The notes: a model not told the origin generated them from the sequence alone. 64,000 nt of DNA from RPQJ01 sp963777725 (GCA_963777725.1 CAVZRR010000001.1:62001-126000); one strand, 5' to 3'; shown: positions 50,238-59,817, counted from the stretch's first letter. Made by a program: numbers and translations.

Positions 50238-53044
50238 TGCGCCGATTGCTGCCGTCGATCGTCCTGTTGCTGTTCTCGGCGACGGCATCGCTGCCCGTCA
50301 CGAGCCACGCTGCGGAAACCCCGCTCTGGGACGAGACCCTGTCGCGGATCGCGTCGTCGGTGGTCACGATCGAAGTCGACCAGGCGCGCGCGTTCGATAC
50401 CGAGTGGAACCAGTCCACCCAGGCGACCGGTTTCGTGGTCGATGCCGAACTCGGACTGATCCTGACCAACCGCCATGTCGTCACCCCGGGTCCGGTGGTC
50501 GCCACCGCGATCTTCCAGAACCGCGAGGAAGTCGAACTGCGCGCCGTGTATCGCGATCCAGTGCACGATTTCGGCTTCTACCGGTACGATCCGGCCACGC
50601 TGCGCTACGTGCAGCCCGTGGCGTTGCCGCTCTATCCACAGGGCGCTCGCATCGGCACCGAGATCCGTGTCGTCGGCAACGACGCGGGCGAGCAGTTGTC
50701 GATCCTGGCCGGCACGCTTGCACGCCTCGACCGCGCGGCGCCCGAGTACGGGGCCGGCAAGTACAACGACTTCAACACGTTCTACATCCAGGCGGCGTCG
50801 GGCACCTCGGGCGGCTCGTCCGGCTCGCCGGTGATCGACATCCGCGGTCGCGTCGTCGCACTGAATGCCGGCGGCAGCAGCGGCGCAGCTTCGAGTTTCT
50901 ACCTGCCGCTCGCCCGCGTGCAGCGCGCGCTCGAGCTGCTGCGAGCGGGGCTGCCGATCACCCGCGGCACGCTGCAGGTGACGTTCACCTACACGCCTTA
51001 CGACGAGCTCGAGCGGCTCGGGCTGCGGCCGGAGACCCAGGCTGCCGCGCGCCGGACCGCACCGGACCGCACGGGCATGCTGGTCGTCGACGACGTGCAG
51101 CCGGGCTCGCCGGCCGAGGGCGCCCTGCAGCCGGGTGACATCCTGGTGCAGGTCCAGGGCCAGCGGATCACGACCTTCGAGCCGCTCGCTGCGGTGCTCG
51201 ACGACTCGGTCGGGCGCACGATCGACGTCGAAGTCGAACGCGGCGGCCAGCGGATCGAAGTGCAGCTCGAGGTGCAGGACCTGCACGCGATCACGCCCGC
51301 GGAATACCTCGAGTTCGGCGACGCCGTGGTGCACCGGCTGTCCTACCAGATGGCGCGCCATTTCAACGCGCCGATCCAGGGCATCTTCGTCGCGAATCCC
51401 GGCTACGCGCTCGGCGCGTCCGGCGTACCCCGCGGCGCGGTCATCACCAGCATCGGTGGGCAGGTCGTGGCGACCCTCGAGGAATTCGAGGCCGCGCTGG
51501 CCAGGCTTCCCGACGGCGCGCGCACGACGTTGCGCTACAAGACGCTGGACGATCCGCAGGGCACCCAGACCGGAGTGTTCCGCATGGATCGCCGTTGGTA
51601 CCCCGCCGCACGCTGCCGGCGCGACGATTCGACCGGCTACTGGCCGTGCCGTGAGCTCGCGGCGCCGCCGGCCGCCGAGACGGCAAAGCCTGCCCTCACT
51701 TCGTTCGTGATGTCGGGTGATCCCGTCGCGGACCGACTGGCGCCCTCGCTGGTGCTGGTCAATTTCGAGATGCCATTCTCCGTCGCCGGCGTGACGGAAC
51801 GGGTCTATCACGGCACCGGACTGATCGTGGACGCGACCCGCGGCCTCGTCGTCGTGGATCGCAACACGGTGCCGGTGTCGGTCGGAGACGTGCGCATCAC
51901 GGTCGCCGGGTCGATCGAGATCCCGGCGCAAGTGACCTACGTGCATCCGCTGCACAATCTCGCGCTGCTGTCGTTCGATCCGGCGCTGCTCGACGGCACG
52001 CCGATCAAGGCTGCGCGCCTCGAACCGCGCGATCTCGTGCCCGGAGAGGCGGTCACCGTCGTCGGTCTCGGCAGCGATTCGCGGGTGCGCTCGATTGCGA
52101 CCACCGTCGCCTCGATCGACGACGTTAAGCTGCCCCTGTCGCGCACGCTGCAGTTCCGCGAAGCGAACCTGGAGGTCGCGACGCTGGTCAATCCGCCCGT
52201 CGACTTCGACGGGGTCGTGGTCGGTGGCGACGGCCGCGTGCGGGCGCTCTGGTCGAGCTTCGCGACCGAGAGCGGCCGCGACATGGTGCAGGTCAATCGC
52301 GGCGTGCCGATCGACCTCGTCGTGGAACTGATCGAGACCGCGCGCGAGGGGCGGCCGTTGTATTCGCTGGAGGCCGAGTTCGAGGCGGTGCCGATTTCCG
52401 CTGCACGCAAGCGCGGGCTGCCGGACCGATGGGTGCGCAACCTCGAGTCGCTCGACGGCGCCCACCGCCAGGCCTTGAGCGTCGCGCGCCTCGTTGCCGG
52501 CTCGCCCGCCGCCGACGTGCTGCGCGAGGGGGATCTGCTGCTGGCGATCGACGGGCGCCCGTTGAACCGCGTCCGTGACGTCGAACGCGCCACCCGGGCG
52601 CCGCAGGTGAACGTCACGATCCTGCGCGACGGGGCGGAGCGCAGCTTCGACGTGCAGACCGCCGCGCTCGACGGCGGCGACATCGATCGATTGCTGCTCT
52701 GGGCCGGCGCCGTCCTGCACGCCCCCCATCGGGCCATGTCGGCGCAGCGCGGGATCCCGCCCGAGGGCGTGTTCGTCGCGTATTTCTCGTACGGCTCGCC
52801 GGCGACGCGCCACAAGCTGTTCGCCGGCCGCCGCATCGTCGAAGTGGACGGGGTCGCCACGCCCGATCTCGACGCGTTCGTCGCCGCGGTGCGCGGGCGA
52901 GCGGACCGGTCGTCGCTGCGGCTGAAGACGATCACCTGGAACGGCTCGACCGAAATCATCACGCTCAAGCTCGATCGGCACTATTGGCCGACCTACGAGT
53001 TGCGCCGCACGCCCGCCGGCTGGCAGCGCCAGGCCATCGACTGA
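50237..53044 (+). CDS. Double HtrA/S1C-like PDZ serine protease
   Basis: 935 residues with a signal peptide (MRRLLPSIVLLLFSATASLPVTSHA). The first trypsin-like domain has His80 (LTNRHVV), Asp111 (DPVHDFGFYR) and Ser195 (SGGSSGSPV), then PDZ domains (about 330-410 and 430-520). A second trypsin-like half has Asn in place of the His (VVVDRNTVP) and the Asp (HPLHNLALLSF) and no Ser, followed by more PDZ-like segments. This architecture resembles yeast Nma111. It is a periplasmic quality-control or regulatory protease. TGATG overlap with the kinase gene. Confidence 0.88.
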   Translation: MRRLLPSIVLLLFSATASLPVTSHAAETPLWDETLSRIASSVVTIEVDQARAFDTEWNQSTQATGFVVDAELGLILTNRHVVTPGPVVATAIFQNREEVELRAVYRDPVHDFGFYRYDPATLRYVQPVALPLYPQGARIGTEIRVVGNDAGEQLSILAGTLARLDRAAPEYGAGKYNDFNTFYIQAASGTSGGSSGSPVIDIRGRVVALNAGGSSGAASSFYLPLARVQRALELLRAGLPITRGTLQVTFTYTPYDELERLGLRPETQAAARRTAPDRTGMLVVDDVQPGSPAEGALQPGDILVQVQGQRITTFEPLAAVLDDSVGRTIDVEVERGGQRIEVQLEVQDLHAITPAEYLEFGDAVVHRLSYQMARHFNAPIQGIFVANPGYALGASGVPRGAVITSIGGQVVATLEEFEAALARLPDGARTTLRYKTLDDPQGTQTGVFRMDRRWYPAARCRRDDSTGYWPCRELAAPPAAETAKPALTSFVMSGDPVADRLAPSLVLVNFEMPFSVAGVTERVYHGTGLIVDATRGLVVVDRNTVPVSVGDVRITVAGSIEIPAQVTYVHPLHNLALLSFDPALLDGTPIKAARLEPRDLVPGEAVTVVGLGSDSRVRSIATTVASIDDVKLPLSRTLQFREANLEVATLVNPPVDFDGVVVGGDGRVRALWSSFATESGRDMVQVNRGVPIDLVVELIETAREGRPLYSLEAEFEAVPISAARKRGLPDRWVRNLESLDGAHRQALSVARLVAGSPAADVLREGDLLLAIDGRPLNRVRDVERATRAPQVNVTILRDGAERSFDVQTAALDGGDIDRLLLWAGAVLHAPHRAMSAQRGIPPEGVFVAYFSYGSPATRHKLFAGRRIVEVDGVATPDLDAFVAAVRGRADRSSLRLKTITWNGSTEIITLKLDRHYWPTYELRRTPAGWQRQAID

Positions 53045-53121
53045 TCGCCGCGTCTCCTGTCGCGCCGAGGCGACAATCACGACCTGAGGAGATCATGCGT
53101 AGCGGATCGCCATCGCGCCTG

Positions 53122-53135
53122 AATCATGCGTGATT
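53122..53135 (+). promoter_or_regulatory. Short palindrome upstream of the TonB receptor
   Basis: AATCATGCGTGATT has AATCA/TGATT arms around a 4-nt centre, and ATCATGCGT occurs again 29 nt upstream (53093-53101). It lies about 40 nt before the -35 box and may be an operator. The rest of 53045-53333 shows a TGTCGC/GCGACA hairpin (53058-53075), probably ending the protease transcript, and no gene. Confidence 0.35.
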
Positions 53136-53176
53136 GCGGGCGTCACCGACCTCGCAGTCGATTTCGGGCCGGGACG

Positions 53177-53205
53177 TTGGATCTTTGCGACAGCTTGGGT
53201 AGTAT
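53177..53205 (+). promoter_or_regulatory. Sigma70-type promoter of the TonB-dependent receptor
   Basis: TTGGAT (53177-53182) and TAGTAT (53200-53205) with a 17-nt spacer. The leader to the ATG at 53334 is about 120 nt, long enough for post-transcriptional control. Confidence 0.55.
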
Positions 53206-53333
53206 CCCGCCGACGACCGCCTGACGAGGGGAGCGTCGACAGGGGAGGAGCCCATGGGCGCGCGCGAAGCGCGCTGCGGCCTGCCGGTCGGCGCACGATT
53301 CTTACCAACTAAAAAATCGTGAGGTCCGCACGC

Positions 53334-55865
53334 ATGTCATGTCATTCACGCTCCGCGCTCGTCGGTCTTGCCGTCGCTGCCGCGCTCGGCCAGGTCTCGA
53401 CACGGGCTTCGGCCCAGGCGCTCGAGGAAGTCATCGTGACGGCGCGCAAGACCGAGGAATCCCTGCAGAGTGCGCCGGTCGCCGTTTCGGCCTTCACGGC
53501 CCGGGCCATCCAGGAGCAGGGTCTCGTCAACATCAACGACATCGCCCAGTTCACCCCGGGCCTGTCGTTCTCGCAGGCCTTCGGCCGCACGACCGACCGG
53601 CCCGTGATCCGCGGCCAGTCGAACGTGCTTGCCGGGGTGCAGTTCGGCGTCGAATCGGGCACGGCTTATTTCATCGACGGCGTCTATTTCCCGGGCGACG
53701 TGCAGGCCATCGACTTCAATGCGCTCGAGCGCATCGAGGTGGTCAAGGGTCCGCAGAGCGCGTTGTACGGTCGTAACACCTACGCGGGCGCAATCAACTT
53801 CATCACGCGCGCTCCCAGCGAGGACGTCGAGGCGCACGTCAAGGCGGTGCTCGCCGAATTCGGTGAGCAGGACTACTCGTTCTCGGTCGGCAGCAGCTTC
53901 ATGGACGACAAGTTCGGGCTGCGCATCAATGCCCGCAGCTACGAGTACGACGGCGAGCACACGAACACGCTGACCGGCAAGAAGGTCGGCGACGAGTCGA
54001 CGAAATCGCTCGGGCTGTCCGCCTACTGGCAGCCGCTCGACGACCTGAAGCTGCAGGCGACCGGCTTCTACCGCGAGGACGACGACGGCCCGCTCGCGCT
54101 GTTCCTGCAGGGCGCGAACCAGAACAACTGCCAGCCGGGTTTCCGCTCGACGCTGTACCGCGACCCGGCGGGGCCGGCCACGACCGGCGGCAATCCCAAC
54201 CAGTACTTCTGCGGGCGGATTCGCCCGGGCGTGGTGGCGCTCAACACGGATCCGATCCCCGTGTCCGTGGGCGGCGTGCCGCAGGTCCGCGACGGCACAG
54301 CGTTCGACGGCGTCGAGACGGACGAGTATTTCGGCACCCTGCGGGCCGACTGGGACGTCGGCGGGTCGGGCTGGGTCGTGACCTCGTTGTCGGGCTACCG
54401 GGACTACGAGAACCTGTTCGGCACCGACAGCGATCATTCCAACGCGTTCACGCTGGTTCCGACGTTCATCCCCGGCACGGGACTCGTGTTTCCGCCCGCG
54501 ACCGAGGAGCCGCTGTTCGCCAACACGAATCGCAACGACATCCGCAGCGTCTCGAGCGAGCTGCGCCTGGCCAGCCCGCAGGACCGCCGGCTGCGCGGCC
54601 TCGTCGGCGGGTACTATTTCGACCAGGAAGACGACGGCAGCGACCTGACGTTCGCGAACCCGCGTGACGGTGGCACCGCCGACTACACCGAAACAGTGAC
54701 CAACGAGGCGATCTTCGGTCTCGTCGCGTACGACATCACCGACCGGGTGACCGTGACCGCGGAAGTCCGCTACATGGAGGAGGAAAAGGAGCGCACGGAA
54801 TTCTGCTCCACGGTCAACTACAACTGGATCACGCAGCGCTGCACCAACGCGGCGAACGTGCCGAATGCGCTGCCGCTGGGCGGGGTGCGCTACCAGGACG
54901 AGGCGAAATTCGACTCGACGACGCCGCGCCTCACGGTGGACTGGCAGGCGACCGACAACCTGATGGTCTACGGCATCTTCGCGCAGGGCGCGAAGCCGGG
55001 CGGCTTGAACGGCATCGCCGGGCAGTCGATCGGTCTTGGTACCTACGAGCAGGAAGAATCGGACAATTTCGAGCTCGGCTCGAAGTTGTCGATGTTCGAC
55101 AACCGGCTGCGCCTGAGTGCCGCAGCGTACTTCACGCAGGCTACCGACGTGCAGTTCACGCAGTCCGTGCCCTCGGCCACGGGGCAGGGAGCGGTGACCT
55201 CCGTCGCCACCAACCAGGGTGAAGGCGAGATCATGGGTCTCGAGTTCGAGATCCAGGCCGCGATCACCGAAGCGATCACGCTGTCGGCCGGCTACGCCTT
55301 CACGGACACCGAGATCACCAAGGGTTGCGATGACTTCGAGTACACGCTGAATACCGGCGGACTCATCTACGATCCGGCGCTCGGCAACGTGCCGGAGTGC
55401 AGCATCGAGGGCAATCGCTATCCGCTGGGGTCAGAGGACAATGCGAACTTCGTGATGAACTACGACGCGCCGACCCAGTTCGGCCAGGGCCTGTCCTGGA
55501 TCAGCAACTTCTCGGTGACCTACGAGGGCAGCAAGTACGTACAGGTGCACAACCTCGCGGAGACCGGTGAGACGACGCTGGTCAACTTGCGGCTCGGCCT
55601 GCGCAGCGACGACGGCTGGTCGATCGTGGCCTTCGGCCGCAACCTGACGGACGAGGACACGATCCCGCTCGCGACTCGCTGGTTCGACCTGCGGACTGGC
55701 ACGTCCCGGACCTGCGGTGCCGTCTATGGCGCGCCCTGCGTGCCCGCGTCGCCACCGCCGGGCACGGCGGGTGGCGCGGACGTCGGATCGCCGCGCGCGT
55801 TCTTCGGCGCGCTGCGCCGCGGCCGGACCTTCGGCCTCGAGTTCAACTACGACTTCAAGCTCTGA
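53334..55865 (+). CDS. TonB-dependent outer membrane receptor
   Basis: 843 residues from ATG 53334, chosen for GAGG 9 nt upstream and a clean signal peptide (SALVGLAVAAALGQVSTRASAQA). The TonB box region is LEEVIVTARKTEESLQSAPVAVSAF. The plug domain runs to IEVVKGPQSALYGRNTYAGAINFITR, then a 22-strand barrel ending FGLEFNYDFKL with C-terminal Phe-type ending. The LEEVIVTARK opening is typical of Sphingomonas/Steroidobacter receptors for sugars, siderophores or steroids; the substrate is unknown. There are no flanking uptake genes. Confidence 0.93.
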   Translation: MSCHSRSALVGLAVAAALGQVSTRASAQALEEVIVTARKTEESLQSAPVAVSAFTARAIQEQGLVNINDIAQFTPGLSFSQAFGRTTDRPVIRGQSNVLAGVQFGVESGTAYFIDGVYFPGDVQAIDFNALERIEVVKGPQSALYGRNTYAGAINFITRAPSEDVEAHVKAVLAEFGEQDYSFSVGSSFMDDKFGLRINARSYEYDGEHTNTLTGKKVGDESTKSLGLSAYWQPLDDLKLQATGFYREDDDGPLALFLQGANQNNCQPGFRSTLYRDPAGPATTGGNPNQYFCGRIRPGVVALNTDPIPVSVGGVPQVRDGTAFDGVETDEYFGTLRADWDVGGSGWVVTSLSGYRDYENLFGTDSDHSNAFTLVPTFIPGTGLVFPPATEEPLFANTNRNDIRSVSSELRLASPQDRRLRGLVGGYYFDQEDDGSDLTFANPRDGGTADYTETVTNEAIFGLVAYDITDRVTVTAEVRYMEEEKERTEFCSTVNYNWITQRCTNAANVPNALPLGGVRYQDEAKFDSTTPRLTVDWQATDNLMVYGIFAQGAKPGGLNGIAGQSIGLGTYEQEESDNFELGSKLSMFDNRLRLSAAAYFTQATDVQFTQSVPSATGQGAVTSVATNQGEGEIMGLEFEIQAAITEAITLSAGYAFTDTEITKGCDDFEYTLNTGGLIYDPALGNVPECSIEGNRYPLGSEDNANFVMNYDAPTQFGQGLSWISNFSVTYEGSKYVQVHNLAETGETTLVNLRLGLRSDDGWSIVAFGRNLTDEDTIPLATRWFDLRTGTSRTCGAVYGAPCVPASPPPGTAGGADVGSPRAFFGALRRGRTFGLEFNYDFKL

Positions 55866-55886
55866 GCGGAACCGTTCCGCAGATCA

Positions 55887-55915
55887 CGGGGCCGCGCAAG
55901 CGGCCCCGTTTTTTT
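55887..55915 (+). terminator. Intrinsic terminator of the TonB receptor gene
   Basis: CGGGGCCGC (55887-55895) and GCGGCCCCG (55900-55908) form a perfect 9-bp stem with a GCAA tetraloop, followed by seven T, 21 nt after the stop codon. A textbook Rho-independent terminator. Confidence 0.95.
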
Positions 55916-55932
55916 GCGGCTATCATTCGCGG

Positions 55933-56976
55933 ATGGTCACGGCCCGCCTGCCCCAGGACGAAATCGACGTCGCCGTCGATGCATTGCGCGACGGCGATCT
56001 CGTCGCCTTTCCGACCGAGACCGTCTACGGTCTCGGCGCCGATGCGCAGAATCCCGACGCCGTGCGCAAGGTGTACGAGGTCAAGGGTCGTCCCGCGACC
56101 CACCCGCTGATCGTGCACATCGACCACCCGCGGCTGCTCGAGCGCTGGGCCCTGGCCGTGCCGCCCTCGGCGCAGGCGCTGGCCGACCGCTTCTGGCCGG
56201 GCCCTCTGACGCTCGTTTTGCGCCGCGCGCCCGCGGTCGACCTCGCCATTACCGGCGGGCAGGACACGGTGGCCGTGAGGGTGCCGGCCCATCCGGTGGC
56301 ACAACAGCTGCTGCGTGCCTTCGGTGGCGGCATCGCCGCGCCCTCGGCCAATCGCTATGGTCACGTCAGTCCCACGCGCGCCGACCACGTTCGCGACGAG
56401 TTCGGCGATGCGGTCAAGGTCGTCCTCGACGGCGGTGACTGCAAGATCGGCCTCGAGTCGACGATCGTTTCCTGCGTGGACGCGGTTCCGCGCCTGCTGC
56501 GGCCGGGTTTCATCACGCTCTCGCAGTTGCGTTCAGTGGTCCCCGACGTCGTGACCGGCAGCGATGCGCCGGCGCCGCGCGCGCCGGGTTCCGACGCAAA
56601 GCACTACGCGCCGGCGACGCCGCTCAGCATCGTCAACAGCCGAACGCTCGAGGAGGTCGTGGCCCAGCTCACCGCGGATCACGAGAAAGTCGCCGTGCTC
56701 GCGATGCGGCCGCCGCGGCTCGCCAACCGTTACATGACCTGGATCAACGCGGGTCGTCGCGCCGACGTCTACGCGCGCGAGCTGTACGTCAACCTGCGCA
56801 CGCTGGACAAGTCCGGCGCCAGGGAGATCCTGGTGGAGGAGGTTCCGCCAGGCGAGTCGTGGGACGCGGTCCGCGACCGCCTCCGGCGCGCGGCTTCCGT
56901 CGAGAATCTCGTCACCGTCGATCCCGACATCGCGGCGCTGCGCGCCGACTTCGGCGAGGACATCGGGTTGCCATGA
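55933..56976 (+). CDS. L-threonylcarbamoyladenylate synthase, long Sua5 form
   Basis: 347 residues. The YrdC/TsaC domain (about 1-205) has GDLVAFPTETVYGLGADA, KVYEVKGRPATHPLIVHI, RFWPGPLTLVL and SANRYGHVSPT. A linker and C-terminal Sua5 domain follow (KHYAPATPLSIVN...ILVEEVPPGESWDAVRDRLRRAA). It makes TC-AMP for tRNA t6A37. Enteric bacteria use the short TsaC, so the Sua5 form is notable. It overlaps the decarboxylase gene by 4 nt. Confidence 0.95.
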   Translation: MVTARLPQDEIDVAVDALRDGDLVAFPTETVYGLGADAQNPDAVRKVYEVKGRPATHPLIVHIDHPRLLERWALAVPPSAQALADRFWPGPLTLVLRRAPAVDLAITGGQDTVAVRVPAHPVAQQLLRAFGGGIAAPSANRYGHVSPTRADHVRDEFGDAVKVVLDGGDCKIGLESTIVSCVDAVPRLLRPGFITLSQLRSVVPDVVTGSDAPAPRAPGSDAKHYAPATPLSIVNSRTLEEVVAQLTADHEKVAVLAMRPPRLANRYMTWINAGRRADVYARELYVNLRTLDKSGAREILVEEVPPGESWDAVRDRLRRAASVENLVTVDPDIAALRADFGEDIGLP

Positions 56977-58139
56977 ACGGCGCGCGCGGGGCCACCATCG
57001 GGCGGCTGACGAACGCCAGGCTCGCCGGGCTCGCGGCCCGGCACGGCACGCCGCTGCTGGTGATCGACTGCGAGGCGATCCGCCGGCAGTATCGCAGCCT
57101 GTCGGCTGCGCTGCCCGGTGTCGGACTCTTCTATGCACTCAAGCCACTGCCGAACGCCGCGGTCGTCGCGACGCTGCGCGCGCTCGGGGCTGGCTTCGAC
57201 GTCGCGACGACCGGCGAAATCGAGCTCATTCGCGCCCAACGCGTCGCTCCCGGGCGGTGCATCCACACCCATCCGATCAAGCGCGATGCCGACATCCGCG
57301 CGGCATTGAGCTTCGGCATCCGCACGTTCGTGGCGGACAACCCGGACGAGATCCGCAAGTTCGAGCGCTATCGCGGCCAGGCCGAGCTGCTGTTGCGCGT
57401 TTCGTTCCGCAATCCCGCGGCCGTCGTCGACTTGTCGCGCAAGTTCGGCTGCGAGCCCGGCGCCGTGCCGCCGCTGCTGGAACTCGCGCGCAAGCTCGGC
57501 GTTCAGGTCAAAGGACTCAGCTTCCACGTCGGCTCGCAGGTCGCGGACCCCGGTCGTTACGTCGAGGCGATCGACACTTGCCGCGAGCTCATGCTCCACT
57601 CGGCCGAGCGTGGCCTGGCGCCGCTCGAAGTGCTCGACATCGGCGGCGGCTTTCCGATTCCGTACGGCGGCGGCGGCGAGCCGATTGCCCGCTTCTGTCG
57701 CCCGATCCGCCGCGAGCTCGCCACGTTGCCGGAGCACGTGCGTGTGATCGCGGAGCCGGGTCGGTTCATCGCGGGCCCGGCCGGCACCTGCATCACGGCC
57801 GTGACGGGGCGAGCGCAGCGCGAGGGCCGCTGGTGGTACTACCTCGACGACGGGCTGTATGGCTCCTTCAGCGGGCAACTCTACGATCACGCGTTGTACC
57901 CGATCGAGAGCCTCGGCAAGCGGGGCGCGCGCCATCCGAGCGTGCTCGCGGGACCGACCTGCGACAGCATCGACGTGATCCGGGAGGACCTGCCACTGCC
58001 GCAGCTCGAGCTCGGCGACCTGATCGTCGGCCGCATGATGGGCGCGTACACGTCCGCCACGGCGTCCGACTTCAATTTCATACCACGCGCCACGGTCGTG
58101 GCCGTGAACCAACGCCCGGGAGTCCATCGTGCAAGTTGA
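56973..58139 (+). CDS. Ornithine/lysine decarboxylase, fold type III
   Basis: 388 residues of the alanine-racemase-fold PLP decarboxylases. The PLP Lys57 is in FYALKPLPN. Further motifs are LSFHVGSQ, LDIGGGFPIPYG, AEPGRFIAGPAGT, DDGLYGSFSGQLYDHA, GPTCDSIDVI with the ODC active-site Cys, and GAYTSATASDFNF. These match eukaryotic-type ornithine decarboxylase better than LysA. The product would be putrescine or cadaverine. It overlaps both neighbours, so expression is coupled with Sua5 and ComB. Confidence 0.9.
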   Translation: MNGARGATIGRLTNARLAGLAARHGTPLLVIDCEAIRRQYRSLSAALPGVGLFYALKPLPNAAVVATLRALGAGFDVATTGEIELIRAQRVAPGRCIHTHPIKRDADIRAALSFGIRTFVADNPDEIRKFERYRGQAELLLRVSFRNPAAVVDLSRKFGCEPGAVPPLLELARKLGVQVKGLSFHVGSQVADPGRYVEAIDTCRELMLHSAERGLAPLEVLDIGGGFPIPYGGGGEPIARFCRPIRRELATLPEHVRVIAEPGRFIAGPAGTCITAVTGRAQREGRWWYYLDDGLYGSFSGQLYDHALYPIESLGKRGARHPSVLAGPTCDSIDVIREDLPLPQLELGDLIVGRMMGAYTSATASDFNFIPRATVVAVNQRPGVHRAS

Positions 58140-58827
58140 CGTACTCGATCACGTGGCCGGCGCACGCGAAGCCAGGGGCATCGCGGTCGTCATCGACGTG
58201 TTTCGCGCCTTCTCGGTCGCACCTTATGCATTCGACGCGGGCGCAGCCCGTGTGCTGCCCGCGGGGGAAATCGACGATGCGCTCGAGCTCGGGCGTCGCT
58301 TCCCGGGAGCGCTGCTCGCGGGCGAGCGGCACGCGCGCAAGCTGCCCGGCTTCGATGCCGGTAATTCGCCGACCGAGATCCGCCAACTCGACCTGCGCGG
58401 CAAGACGCTGATCCACACGACTCACGCCGGCACCCAGGGTCTCGTCAACGCATCGGCCGCCGACGAGGTGCTGACCGGCGCCTTCGTCAACATTTCCGCG
58501 GTCTGTCGCTACCTGCGCAGCCGCTCGCCCGGGCGCGTCTCCCTGGTGCGCATGGGCCACGAGGCGCGCGAGCGCTGCGCCGAGGACGATCTCTATGCCG
58601 AGTGCCTGCGACTGATGCTGCTCGGCCAGTCGGCGCCGCTCGGGGAAGTGCGTGACCGCCTGCGCGGATCGCCCGCGGCGCAGAAGTTCTTTGATCCGGC
58701 CTGCGACTGGGCGCCGCTCGAGGACTTCGGCTACTGCACGGACGTGGACCGATTCGATTTCGTGCTGCGGCTGAAGCGCACGGCCGGCGAGCCGTTCGAA
58801 CTCGAACGACTGGCGGGCGCCGCCTGA
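58129..58827 (+). CDS. comB: ComB-like 2-phosphosulfolactate phosphatase family protein
   Basis: 232 residues from GTG 58129. ComB blocks: VVIDVFRAFSVAPYAFDAGAARVLPAGEI, LLAGERHARKLPGFDAGNSPTEI and GKTLIHTTHAGTQGL. In archaea ComB dephosphorylates phosphosulfolactate in coenzyme M synthesis. No ComA or ComC homologue is seen here, so the real substrate in this bacterium is probably another phosphorylated hydroxy-acid. It starts 11 nt inside the decarboxylase gene. Confidence 0.88.
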   Translation: MQVDVLDHVAGAREARGIAVVIDVFRAFSVAPYAFDAGAARVLPAGEIDDALELGRRFPGALLAGERHARKLPGFDAGNSPTEIRQLDLRGKTLIHTTHAGTQGLVNASAADEVLTGAFVNISAVCRYLRSRSPGRVSLVRMGHEARERCAEDDLYAECLRLMLLGQSAPLGEVRDRLRGSPAAQKFFDPACDWAPLEDFGYCTDVDRFDFVLRLKRTAGEPFELERLAGAA

Positions 58828-58844
58828 GTCGCCCAGGGGAGCGC

Positions 58845-59462
58845 ATGATCCGCAACGTGGTCTTCGACGTCGGCGGCGTGCTGTTGCGGCTGCGTTACCA
58901 GCCTTTCATCGAGTACCTCGGCGGGGCTGGCGTCGACATGTCCGACCTCCCGGCCTGGCTCGCCGAGGTCGATCTCGCGGCCCACGAGCGCGGCGAGATC
59001 ACCGGCGAAGAGCTGCTCGAGCGCGTCGCGGCGATGGCTCGCGAGCCGCTCGACCGCAGCGAGCTGCAGGCGCGCTGGCTCGACATGTTCGATCGCACGC
59101 ACGAGATGTTCGACCTGGCGTCCGGCCTGATGGCGGACTACCGGGTCTACCTGTTGTCGAACGTCGGCGACCTGCACTGGCGGCATCTGGACGCGCACTA
59201 TGGCCTCGACGACCTGGTGCACGGCACGCTCGCCTCGTTCCGCGTGGGCGCGATCAAGCCGAGCGAGGCGATTTACCGCGAGGCCGAGCGGCGCTTCGAG
59301 CTCGAGCCCGCGGCCACGGTGTTCATCGACGATCTCGTGCCGAACGTGGCCGGCGCGAGGGCTTGCGGATGGCAGGCCATTCACCACGTCGATCCCGCGG
59401 AGACGCGGCGGCAGCTGCGCTCGCTCGGGCTCCGGCTGCCGCCGCCCTTCGACGCGGCCTGA
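58845..59462 (+). CDS. HAD-superfamily hydrolase
   Basis: 205 residues with HAD motif I FDVGGVLLRL (the nucleophile Asp, but Gly-Gly-Val replacing the usual D-x-D-G of phosphatases), motif II YLLSNVGD, motif III Lys in GAIKPSEAIY and motif IV VFIDDLVPNV. It resembles YihX-like sugar-phosphate phosphatases, whose motif I is DxGGVL. 17 nt after comB; two phosphatases in one operon suggest consecutive or alternative dephosphorylation steps. Confidence 0.9.
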   Translation: MIRNVVFDVGGVLLRLRYQPFIEYLGGAGVDMSDLPAWLAEVDLAAHERGEITGEELLERVAAMAREPLDRSELQARWLDMFDRTHEMFDLASGLMADYRVYLLSNVGDLHWRHLDAHYGLDDLVHGTLASFRVGAIKPSEAIYREAERRFELEPAATVFIDDLVPNVAGARACGWQAIHHVDPAETRRQLRSLGLRLPPPFDAA

Positions 59463-59465
59463 ACC

Positions 59466-59807
59466 ATGCAAGCGATCCCGCTCAGCATCCTGCTGCTCAT
59501 CCTGTCGAACGTGTTCATGACGTTCGCCTGGTACGCGCACCTGAAGAACCTGAGTGGCAGCCCGTGGTACCTGGCCGCACTGGTCAGTTGGGGCATCGCG
59601 TTCTTCGAGTACATGCTGCAGGTGCCGGCCAATCGGATCGGCTATACCGCGATGACGCTGCCGCAACTGAAGATCGTCCAGGAGGTCGTGACGCTCACGG
59701 TCTTCGTGCCGTTCGTCGTGTTCTACATGCGGCAACCGCTCAAGCTCGACTACCTCTGGGCCGCGCTCTGCATGCTCGGCGCCGTGTATTTCATCTTCCG
59801 CAGATGA
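59466..59807 (+). CDS. DMT-superfamily small membrane protein (DUF486)
   Basis: 113 residues with four helices: SILLLILSNVFMTFAWYAHL, YLAALVSWGIAFFEYMLQVPANRIGY, LTVFVPFVVFYM and a final LWAALCMLGAVYFIFR. The FFEYMLQVPANRIGY signature is typical of DUF486. Function unknown; it is related to small drug/metabolite transporters. 3 nt after the HAD gene. Confidence 0.92.
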   Translation: MQAIPLSILLLILSNVFMTFAWYAHLKNLSGSPWYLAALVSWGIAFFEYMLQVPANRIGYTAMTLPQLKIVQEVVTLTVFVPFVVFYMRQPLKLDYLWAALCMLGAVYFIFRR

Positions 59808-59817
59808 AGTGCCCGCC

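Noticed and set aside
50219..53080. 953-codon minus-strand frame opposite the HtrA-like gene
   Set aside because: Shadow of the protease gene. The composition is low-complexity (HRRG, RAGRQ runs), with no motif, start context or operon fit.
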